Of a stretch of DNA of 64,000 nt, positions 18,564 to 25,472 are shown piece by piece (positions within the stretch are counted from its first letter, which is position 1; each line of letters starts with the position of its first letter). A program made the position numbers and the translations under genes. The DNA comes from an uncultured Clostridia bacterium. Its GTDB lineage: Bacteria; Bacillota; Clostridia; Saccharofermentanales; Saccharofermentanaceae. Below the pieces are notes generated by a model. The model searched no databases. It had not been told where the DNA came from and saw only the letters and a program-made list of their open reading frames with translations. Location: the NCBI GenBank assembly GCA_946407705.1, contig CAMJPC010000004.1, forward strand, positions 173,127 through 237,126. Direction: 5' to 3'.

Positions 18564-19586
18564 ATGAAGATTCTGTCAGTTTCTATTCCTTGTTATAATT
18601 CCGCGTCTTACATGGAGACGTGCATCAAGTCACTGCTTCCCTGCGGTGACGATATTGAGATACTGATAGTTGATGACGGTTCTACGAAGGATAATACTTT
18701 CGAGATCGCTCAGAATTACGAGAAACAGTATCCGGGAATCGTCCGTGCCATCCATCAGGAGAACGCGGGTCACGGCGGAGCCGTTAATACGGGTATCAGG
18801 GAGTCTACGGGAATCTTTTTCAAGAACATTGATTCCGATGACTGGGCTGATACGGATGTGCTCCTCAAGATCATCGGTGTTTTGAAGGATCTTGAACAGA
18901 AGGGAACAAAGGTGGATCTCTTTCTGGCCAATTATGTTTTCGACAGGGAAGATTCTGATAAGAAGACTGTTATGAAGTTTAAGGGTGCATTCCCCAAGGA
19001 CCGTCCGTTCTCATGGGACGAGGTCGGTCATATGGGGCAGTCCCAGTTCATCATGATGCATACGATCATATACAGGAGAGAGGTCCTTATCGCAAGCAGG
19101 ACCGAGCTGCCCAAGCATGCTTATTATGTTGACAACATCTATGCTTTCCAGCCTCTTCCGTACACCAAGACGATCTACTATCTTGATGAGGCTCTGTATC
19201 ATTACCGCATCGGACGTGCAGACCAGTCTGTAAACGTTCAGGTTCAGTTGAAGAACATCGATCAGCAGATAATGGTAGACAAGCTTATAACTGACATCTA
19301 CGTCAACAGACCCAAGGATCTTTCCGCGAGGCTCGAAAAGTATCTGATCGCCTTTGTCAAACTGATGTATTGCGCCACGAGCGCGATACTGCTTGTCGGA
19401 GGTTCGAAGGAACACCTTGCAAAGAAAGACGCGCTTTGGGATTATCTGAAGCAGGCTGATCCAGTTGCTTATAAGAAGGTGAGGAGAAGCTTCATGGGCG
19501 GATGGATGAATATCCCTACGGCGCTCGGAAGAAAGATCTCCGTTGCGGGATACAAGATCTCGCAGAAAATATTCGCGTTTAACTGA
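18564..19586 (+). CDS. Family 2 glycosyltransferase
   Basis: GT-A fold glycosyltransferase. Visible are the N-terminal SIPCYNSASYMETCIKSLL, the nucleotide-sugar binding VDDGSTKDNT (about residues 37-46), and the metal-binding IDSDDW (about 92-97). The C-terminal 100 residues have no strong membrane helix but are basic. The product is likely cytoplasmic and acts at the membrane on a lipid-linked or wall glycan; the substrate cannot be read from sequence. The start at 18564 (MKILSVS) is chosen from promoter position; MAMKILSVS from 18558 is the alternative. The next gene, encoding a flippase-like membrane protein, begins eight bases after the stop, a common pairing for making and moving a glycolipid. 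Confidence 0.85.
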   Translation: MKILSVSIPCYNSASYMETCIKSLLPCGDDIEILIVDDGSTKDNTFEIAQNYEKQYPGIVRAIHQENAGHGGAVNTGIRESTGIFFKNIDSDDWADTDVLLKIIGVLKDLEQKGTKVDLFLANYVFDREDSDKKTVMKFKGAFPKDRPFSWDEVGHMGQSQFIMMHTIIYRREVLIASRTELPKHAYYVDNIYAFQPLPYTKTIYYLDEALYHYRIGRADQSVNVQVQLKNIDQQIMVDKLITDIYVNRPKDLSARLEKYLIAFVKLMYCATSAILLVGGSKEHLAKKDALWDYLKQADPVAYKKVRRSFMGGWMNIPTALGRKISVAGYKISQKIFAFN

Positions 19587-19594
19587 CGGGTTAT

Positions 19595-20698
19595 ATGGAT
19601 AAGTTTAAGACAGTCGGAAAATACATTCTGAATTTCGTGATCATCCTGGCAATAGGGTGTCTTGCTCTGTACCTTACCGTAGGCAAGGAGATAGGATCGG
19701 TGTTTGAGGCGGTCAAGACCGCAAAGCCCTTGATCCTGGCCGTTATGGGATCGGTCATGCTGATCTATTATCTGATCGATGCTTTCATCCTTTATCTGAT
19801 ATGCAAGGCGCGCGGTTATAAGCTTAAGCTCAAGCAGACGTTTGTAACCAACATGACCGGTGTTCTGTTCAGCGACCTGACGCCTTCGGCCACGGGCGGA
19901 CAGTTTGCCCAGGTTTATGTTTTCCATAATCAGGGAATTCATGCGGGTCAGGCTTCGGGCATACTTGCTGTCGTATTCATCACATACCAGATAGTTATCA
20001 TCTCTTATGCGACGATCGCCATGCTCATCAATGCGCCGGCGATCTTTCAGAACCGCCAGAGCATCTGGATCGCGGTCATCGGATTTGTTGTCAACGTGGT
20101 TATCACGGGCGGGATCTTCCTGGTCACAAAATCAGCAAAGGCGCATGATTTCTTTATAGTCAAGTTCATCGGCTTCCTTGCAAAGATAAAGCTCGTGAAA
20201 AACTACGAGAAGACATCCGCTGAAGTCAGCGAGTCATTCAGGGAGTTCAGGGACGAGTCGTCGCAGCTTTTCTCGCAGAGAAAGCTTTTCCTTGAAGTAT
20301 GTCTTTGCCATGCGGTAAAGCTTACGCTGTTTTATACTTTGCCTTACTTTGCAGCCATGTCTTTGGGTGCTCCTGTCACGGTAGCGGAATTCCCCAAATA
20401 CATTTCGCTTGCGGCGGCCATTAGCCTTTTCAACACGTTCATGCCGCTCCCGGGCGCTTCGGGAGGAAGCGAGGCAAGCTTTGTAATGCTTTTCGGATTC
20501 CTTGGAAAAACACTCGTATCAACGGCCATGCTCATCTGGAGAGTGTTCACGTTCTACTTCGGACTTCTCATAAGCCTTATTACCGTTGCTGTTTCCAAAG
20601 AAACGAAAGGCGGCATTATGAAAGCCGCCTCAGGTAAGAATTGTGAATCTGATAAGGAAACCGCTAAGATCAGTCCTCAGGCGGTATCGGAAGAGTAG
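19595..20698 (+). CDS. Flippase-like LPG_synthase_TM (UPF0104) membrane protein
   Basis: A 367-residue polytopic protein with about eight membrane helices, of the family that forms the membrane half of lysyl-phosphatidylglycerol synthase (MprF). The family hallmarks are LFSDLTPSATGGQFAQVYVF (about residues 88-110) and MPLPGASGGSEASFVMLF (about 286-302). The soluble aminoacyl-transferase half of MprF is absent, so lipid modification is unlikely; a role in moving or handling the neighbouring glycosyltransferase product is inferred. Its last 29 bases overlap the convergent LarA-like gene, which encodes the tail of that protein on the opposite strand. Confidence 0.82.
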   Translation: MDKFKTVGKYILNFVIILAIGCLALYLTVGKEIGSVFEAVKTAKPLILAVMGSVMLIYYLIDAFILYLICKARGYKLKLKQTFVTNMTGVLFSDLTPSATGGQFAQVYVFHNQGIHAGQASGILAVVFITYQIVIISYATIAMLINAPAIFQNRQSIWIAVIGFVVNVVITGGIFLVTKSAKAHDFFIVKFIGFLAKIKLVKNYEKTSAEVSESFREFRDESSQLFSQRKLFLEVCLCHAVKLTLFYTLPYFAAMSLGAPVTVAEFPKYISLAAAISLFNTFMPLPGASGGSEASFVMLFGFLGKTLVSTAMLIWRVFTFYFGLLISLITVAVSKETKGGIMKAASGKNCESDKETAKISPQAVSEE

Positions 20699-21923
20699 CA
20701 CCGCCAAACGGCATGCAGATCACTGAACAATCTTCGCCGTATCTTGCATAAGCTTCGTCGAAAGCTTCCTGGGCTGAATGCATGGGCTCAAGGAAAATGC
20801 TCCTTACAAAGTCATCATCCATCTCCGAGATAAGTACGATCTTTGCGTGTTTTAACACCATTGCGATGGCTGCAGCCTTGTGTCCGCCGAGCTGGAAATC
20901 CTTTCCGACTCTTTCGATGAGCTCATCAGGCGTGTTTGCGGTCGTAAGCCACTCTTCAAACTTTGCGCTTCCAAGACCTTCGTTGCATGCGCCGATCACA
21001 ATGATCGTACCGCCGTCTCTTACTGCGTACTTGGAGTTATCCAGAGCTTTCTGTGTCTGGTAAAGGTTAGCGTCCTTGGGTGCGCCTCCCTGGGAGACTA
21101 TGACTATGTCGGCCCTTCTCTTGAGGGGCTTTCTGTACATCTTATCGAGATATCTGCAGCCTGCCCTGTGAGCTTCGGTTACATCGCCTGCGACGCAGTA
21201 AACTATGTGCTTATGTTCATCCAGAACGGGATTTACGATGAAACTTAAGTGGCAGAATGTCTCTGATTCCTCAATGTCAGCTCTGATGGGGTTGCCGTTA
21301 AGGTTGCCTGCGCAAGCCTTCTCGTCGACCATCATGCTGTGGTTTGCCTGGATGGCGGAAGGGGTGGAGACTCCGGGCATGAGTGCCTTTGCTCCGCCGG
21401 AATAACCCGCGAAATAGTGGAACTCGATGTTGCCTACGCCGATCCTGAAATCAGCTTCCGCAACGCTTCTGGTGATATCGACCGGAGTGCCTCTTGAAGT
21501 CGTTCCCATGTGGATGCAGTCATTGGGATCGCTGTCCACGCATTCGACTTCGCTGTAGACGCGCTCTCCGACAAGTTTTTTCTTTTCGTCTTCAGTATGG
21601 CAGCGGTGGGAACCGAGCGCGAAAACGACCTTTATGTCCTTGGGGTCGCAACCGCCCTCATAAAGTTCGTCAAGGATGGAAGGTATGACGTCAAAGCTGG
21701 GAAGCGGCCTTGAGATGTCGCTTGTTATGATGGCGATCTTCTGTCCGGGCTTGGCGAGATCTTTGAGACGGGGAGAGCCGATGGGGTTTAAAAGCGCATA
21801 TTTAACTGCGTCAGGACCGCGGCGCTCATGCTCTATGTCAGTTGCCAAAAGTATGTCGTCAAGGTTTTTGTCCGGTATATCAACGACCTGTGTAGATTTA
21901 CCATAACCGAATTCTACTTTCAT
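20670..21923 (-). CDS. larA: LarA-family nickel-pincer racemase/epimerase
   Basis: Homologue of lactate racemase LarA (417 residues). Visible motifs are SDISRP (substrate-binding Asp/Arg region), ALGSHR (catalytic His) and FHYFAGYSGGAK, with the second catalytic His ten residues before the lysine that carries the pincer cofactor; a nickel-ligand His follows 16 residues later in QANH. These spacings equal those in the Lactobacillus plantarum enzyme. The cofactor genes larB, larC and larE are not in the window, and LarA homologues act on various 2-hydroxyacids, so lactate is not assured. The start is the ATG at 21923 with GGAGGG upstream; the promoter has an extended -10 (TGC-TATAAT). The name reflects family, not a proven substrate. 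Confidence 0.85.
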   Translation of the reverse strand: MKVEFGYGKSTQVVDIPDKNLDDILLATDIEHERRGPDAVKYALLNPIGSPRLKDLAKPGQKIAIITSDISRPLPSFDVIPSILDELYEGGCDPKDIKVVFALGSHRCHTEDEKKKLVGERVYSEVECVDSDPNDCIHMGTTSRGTPVDITRSVAEADFRIGVGNIEFHYFAGYSGGAKALMPGVSTPSAIQANHSMMVDEKACAGNLNGNPIRADIEESETFCHLSFIVNPVLDEHKHIVYCVAGDVTEAHRAGCRYLDKMYRKPLKRRADIVIVSQGGAPKDANLYQTQKALDNSKYAVRDGGTIIVIGACNEGLGSAKFEEWLTTANTPDELIERVGKDFQLGGHKAAAIAMVLKHAKIVLISEMDDDFVRSIFLEPMHSAQEAFDEAYARYGEDCSVICMPFGGATLPIPPED

Positions 21924-21949
21924 ATTGTTCCCTCCGTAATGGTTAAATC

Positions 21950-21958
21950 ATTATAGCA
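21950..21958 (-). promoter_or_regulatory. Extended -10 promoter of larA homologue
   Basis: Minus-strand TGC-TATAAT, with the hexamer at 21955-21950. There is no convincing -35 hexamer, which extended -10 promoters can tolerate. Transcription would start near 21943. Confidence 0.5.
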
Positions 21959-21983
21959 GACTGCCGGGGCCATATTACGAGTT

Positions 21984-22011
21984 TTGTTTTTTTTACTTTT
22001 TTTAGTATAAT
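21984..22011 (+). promoter_or_regulatory. Predicted promoter for ymdB-lspA-rluD
   Basis: TTGTTT (21984-21989), a 16-base spacer and TATAAT (22006-22011), in a T-rich stretch. The AGGAG ribosome site of ymdB is at 22033-22037. Confidence 0.5.
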
Positions 22012-22043
22012 TTTTTATTGTAATTTCACTTTAGGAGTAATTG

Positions 22044-22826
22044 ATGAGGGTTTGTTTTGTCGGAGACATCGTCGGGGCCGCTGGAAAGCGTGCTTTCAGT
22101 GCCGTTATGCCACGGTTCAAGGCCGAAAACGGCATAGATTGTCTTATAGTAAACGCCGAGAACTCTGCACATGGTATGGGAGTCTCCCAGAATATCATCA
22201 ATGACCTGATGGCAAGCGGTGCCGACGGCTTTACTCTTGGCAACCACTCCATGTCCAACAGGGATTTCATCACGCAGGCTCCCAGAATAAGGAACTGTGC
22301 GCGACCTGCAAATCTGACTCCTGCGTGGCCCGGATACGATTATTTCGTCTTCGAGAAGGGAAACGAGAGATTGGGTGTTTTCAATCTTTTGGGTCAGGTC
22401 TTCATGGAGAACAATGCGGACACTCCGTATGCAAAGGCTGACGAGATAATCGAAAAGCTCAAGAATGAAGAGAGGTGCACCTCGATCTTCCTGGATTTTC
22501 ACGCTGAGACTACTTCCGAGAAGATCGTTATGGGCCGTTATCTTGACGGAAGGGTAACTGCAGTGGCAGGTACACATACCCATGTCCAGACCGCAGACGA
22601 TAAGATCCTTCCCGGTGGAACGGGATATATTACGGATGTCGGAATGACAGGTTCTGAAGATTCCGTTTTGGGGATGAAGACCGAAACGTCCATTACAAGG
22701 TTGGTATACAAGATGCCCGCACGTTATGAACCCGCAACGGGACCTGCGGTCATTTGTGGTATAGTTTTTAATACTGACGCCTCGGGAAGGTGTCTGGAGA
22801 TAAGAAGGTTTTGTGAGTATGAGTAA
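22044..22826 (+). CDS. ymdB: YmdB-family metallophosphodiesterase
   Basis: A 260-residue phosphodiesterase of the YmdB/TIGR00282 family. The Bacillus member hydrolyses 2',3'- and 3',5'-cyclic nucleotides and influences biofilm and motility decisions. Visible are the N-terminal FVGDIVG (metal-binding Asp), VNAENSAHGMG (Glu and Asn ligands), TLGNHSM, LDFHAETTSEK and AVAGTHTHVQTAD, the last with the two C-terminal His ligands. The start is the ATG at 22044, six bases after AGGAG; the TTG three bases earlier is too close to the site. The tail overlaps lspA by eight bases. It usually sits near rny; no rny is in the window. Confidence 0.9.
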   Translation: MRVCFVGDIVGAAGKRAFSAVMPRFKAENGIDCLIVNAENSAHGMGVSQNIINDLMASGADGFTLGNHSMSNRDFITQAPRIRNCARPANLTPAWPGYDYFVFEKGNERLGVFNLLGQVFMENNADTPYAKADEIIEKLKNEERCTSIFLDFHAETTSEKIVMGRYLDGRVTAVAGTHTHVQTADDKILPGGTGYITDVGMTGSEDSVLGMKTETSITRLVYKMPARYEPATGPAVICGIVFNTDASGRCLEIRRFCEYE

Positions 22827-23595
22827 AACAAAGAAGGCTAATCCCACAAGAGGGCTTGAGCTGTCGATGATACTGTTCTTCCTGATGCTGTTTCTGGTAG
22901 TGGCGGATCAGTTTGTTAAGTACGCCATTGATTACAGTATGGAGTATCAGTCGACCATTCCGGTCATTGCGGATTTCTTTTCGCTTCATTATGTCCGTAA
23001 TACCGGCAGTGCTTTCAGCCTTTTCGCTGACAAGGCATGGGGAATCAGTCTCCTCACCGGAATATCGGCCGTTTTGGGCGGTCTGGTCGTCATCCTCATG
23101 ATCGTTGCCTGTGCAAAAAGACTCAAACTGCTTGCATTCGCTTTCAGCCTCATTGCTGCCGGTGCTTTCGGCAACCTTATCGACAGAGTCCGCTTTAAGT
23201 ATGTAATCGATTATCTCAGATTTGATTTCGGCAACTATACGTTCCCGATCTTTAACCTTGCTGATATCTGTGCAGTCGTAGGAACGTTCCTTTTGATGGG
23301 TATCATCCTTTTCGGCAAAAAGTATTTCGATAATTTCTGGAGTTCTATAGCTGATAAGAAGGCTAAGAAAGAGAAGGCAAGAAAGGCTGAAATATCTGCA
23401 AAGCCTGAAAAGAAGCAAGAACCCGCTGAGAAAGAGGAAACTGAAGAGGTTCAGGATACGGAAGAGCCTGAAGGTCATGAGGAAGACGAGTCTGACGAGG
23501 AACCCGTTGATGAGATAGCGGATAACGAACCTGATCTTGCCATCCCTTCGAATGTAAGGCCCGGCAACCTGGCGAAATTCGATGGAGAAGATTAA
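22819..23595 (+). CDS. lspA: Lipoprotein signal peptidase II with acidic C-terminal extension
   Basis: Membrane aspartyl protease that removes signal peptides from prolipoproteins. It has four membrane helices and the conserved blocks HYVRNTGSAFSLF, GAFGNLIDRVRFKYVIDY (first catalytic Asp region) and FNLADICAVVG (second catalytic Asp). Family members are about 150-170 residues; this one is 258 because a highly charged, Glu/Lys-rich tail follows the last helix from about residue 175 to the end. The ATG at 22819, ten bases after AAGG, is preferred over a GTG two codons upstream. It serves the lipoproteins predicted in this window. It overlaps ymdB (8 bases) and rluD (14 bases). Confidence 0.92.
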   Translation: MSKTKKANPTRGLELSMILFFLMLFLVVADQFVKYAIDYSMEYQSTIPVIADFFSLHYVRNTGSAFSLFADKAWGISLLTGISAVLGGLVVILMIVACAKRLKLLAFAFSLIAAGAFGNLIDRVRFKYVIDYLRFDFGNYTFPIFNLADICAVVGTFLLMGIILFGKKYFDNFWSSIADKKAKKEKARKAEISAKPEKKQEPAEKEETEEVQDTEEPEGHEEDESDEEPVDEIADNEPDLAIPSNVRPGNLAKFDGED

Positions 23596-24496
23596 GTTAG
23601 ACTGCAATGCGCCGGGCGCAAGGCTCGACGTTTTCATATCCGATAACTGCGGAAGAGAGTATTCCAGGTCTTTTTACAAGAGGCTTATTACCAACGGCAT
23701 GGTCACCGTAAACGGCAAGGCCGCATCCAAGGCAGGTCTTGTTCTTGAGAAGGGCGACGTCATTGAGGTAACCCTTCCCGAGCCCGAAAACAGCGACAAC
23801 ATCCCTCAGGACATCCCGCTCGACATTGTTTACGAGGATTCTGATCTTCTCGTTATCAATAAACCCCAGGGCATGGTGGTCCATCCGGCGGCAGGTCATC
23901 ACGAAGGCACGCTGGTTAATGCGCTTCTCGCGCACTGCGGAGAGGATCTTTCGGACATAAACGGCGTTATAAGGCCCGGAATCGTTCACAGGATCGATAA
24001 GGATACATCAGGCCTCATGCTTGCCTGCAAGAACAACGAGACACATCTTGCTCTTGCGGACATGCTTTCCAGACACGAGATCGTCAGGGAATACCGTGCG
24101 CTAGTTTACGGAGTGATATCCGAGGAGAGGGGAACGATCGATGCCCCGATCGGAAGATCTTCTTCAGACAGGAAGAAAATGGCTGTTATCAAGGACGGAA
24201 AGCCTGCTGTTACTCATTTCACCGTTATCAAGAGATATGCGGAAGCTACGGATGTCCTTTTGAGGCTCGAGACCGGAAGGACTCATCAGATCAGAGTCCA
24301 TATGGGATATATCGGCCATCCGGTGCTCGGAGATCCGGTCTATTCATCAAGACGTGCCAAATACGGGCTTGAGGGACAGGCTCTCCACAGCTGCTCCGTG
24401 ACATTTACCCATCCAAGAACCGGCGAGGAGATGCATTTTGAGGCACCGCTTCCGGAGTATTACATCGAAGCGACCAAATCGCTTACTCCGCTATAA
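23582..24496 (+). CDS. rluD: RluD-type 23S rRNA pseudouridine synthase
   Basis: A 304-residue RluA-family pseudouridine synthase with an N-terminal S4 RNA-binding domain (about residues 12-70: RLDVFISDNCGREYSRS) and the catalytic motif HRIDKDTSGLML (about 138-149), whose Asp is the nucleophile. GRTHQIRVH further on is the second family signature. RluD modifies helix 69 of 23S rRNA in E. coli; placement directly after lspA is the normal gene order in Bacillota. The gene starts inside lspA. A promoter for the next gene begins two bases after the stop. Confidence 0.9.
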   Translation: MEKIKLDCNAPGARLDVFISDNCGREYSRSFYKRLITNGMVTVNGKAASKAGLVLEKGDVIEVTLPEPENSDNIPQDIPLDIVYEDSDLLVINKPQGMVVHPAAGHHEGTLVNALLAHCGEDLSDINGVIRPGIVHRIDKDTSGLMLACKNNETHLALADMLSRHEIVREYRALVYGVISEERGTIDAPIGRSSSDRKKMAVIKDGKPAVTHFTVIKRYAEATDVLLRLETGRTHQIRVHMGYIGHPVLGDPVYSSRRAKYGLEGQALHSCSVTFTHPRTGEEMHFEAPLPEYYIEATKSLTPL

Positions 24497-24498
24497 CA

Positions 24499-24527
24499 TT
24501 GACGGTAAGCCTCATTTGACAGATAAT
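24499..24527 (+). promoter_or_regulatory. Predicted leaderless promoter of phoH operon
   Basis: TTGACG (24499-24504), a 17-base spacer, GATAAT (24522-24527), then exactly six bases to the ATG at 24534. Both hexamers are one base from consensus. No Shine-Dalgarno sequence lies before the ATG, so the transcript should begin at the start codon. Confidence 0.72.
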
Positions 24528-24533
24528 TCAACT

Positions 24534-25472
24534 ATGACTGAAAGATTAGACATAACAGGCGCTTCAGACAGCACCGTAGGAGTTTACTGGAAGAAGATTG
24601 CTTTGGCATTCGGAGTCGGTATCTCCTTAGACGACGGCGGAGTTAAGATCATGGGTGATGACACCCTGTCTGTCCTCCGCGCGAAAAGCGTTCTTTCGGC
24701 TCTTTCGGATTTCGCAAGTGAAGGCGAGATCGATGAGACGCTCCCTGATTATCTGATCTTCCTCGCCCGCGAAGGCAAGCTTGAGGAATTCCTCGCTGAA
24801 GGCGACAGAGTGTTCTATGCGACACCTTCCGGCCGTCCCATTAAGGCCAAGACTCTCGGACAGCGCGTTTACATCGATGCACTTGAGCGTTCCGAACTCG
24901 TCATATGTTCCGGTCCCGCAGGAACCGGAAAGACATTCCTGGCTGTCGCCATGGCCGTAAAGGCTTTGAAGGCCCGTGAAGTCTCCAGGATAATCCTTAC
25001 GAGACCCGCGATCGAAGCCGGTGAGCGTCTGGGATTCCTTCCCGGTGACATCGAGGAAAAGGTCGATCCTTACATGAGACCTCTTTACGATGCGCTTTCA
25101 GTGCTTCTCGGAACCGAATCCTTTGAGAAATACTACGATAAGGGACTTATCGAGGTCTCGCCGCTCGCTTTCATGAGAGGCCGTAATCTCGATGATTGTT
25201 TTGTCGTACTTGATGAAGCCCAGAACACCACCTGTGAGCAGATGAAGATGTTCCTTACCAGGATCGGACTTAACTGCAGGGCAGTGGCGTGCGGCGATTT
25301 CACCCAGATCGACCTTCCCAGGGGCGTTGACAGCGGCCTCAAAGACTCTATCAAAGTTCTCCGCGGCGTGGAGGGCATAAGCATAGTCAGCATGAATGAC
25401 AGTGACATCATACGTAACAGTCTCGTTCAGAGAATCGTAAGGGCATATGAGAAGGCGGGGCAGAACAGATGA
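24534..25472 (+). CDS. phoH: PhoH-family ATPase (PhoL type)
   Basis: A 312-residue P-loop ATPase, often called PhoH or PhoL, related to the ATPase half of PhoH2 helicases and usually found next to ybeY, as here. Visible are the Walker A GPAGTGKTFLA (about residues 126-136) and the Walker B VVLDEAQN (about 225). The start is the ATG at 24534, chosen because a strong promoter places +1 on it; upstream in-frame ATGs lie within rluD. The stop overlaps pgpH in an ATGA arrangement. Family function is probably RNA-associated; no specific substrate is established. Confidence 0.88.
   Translation: MTERLDITGASDSTVGVYWKKIALAFGVGISLDDGGVKIMGDDTLSVLRAKSVLSALSDFASEGEIDETLPDYLIFLAREGKLEEFLAEGDRVFYATPSGRPIKAKTLGQRVYIDALERSELVICSGPAGTGKTFLAVAMAVKALKAREVSRIILTRPAIEAGERLGFLPGDIEEKVDPYMRPLYDALSVLLGTESFEKYYDKGLIEVSPLAFMRGRNLDDCFVVLDEAQNTTCEQMKMFLTRIGLNCRAVACGDFTQIDLPRGVDSGLKDSIKVLRGVEGISIVSMNDSDIIRNSLVQRIVRAYEKAGQNR

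Noticed and set aside
22026..22847. Long minus-strand frame opposite ymdB
   Set aside because: Antisense to an intact, motif-complete gene; cysteine/arginine-rich composition and no promoter or ribosome site.
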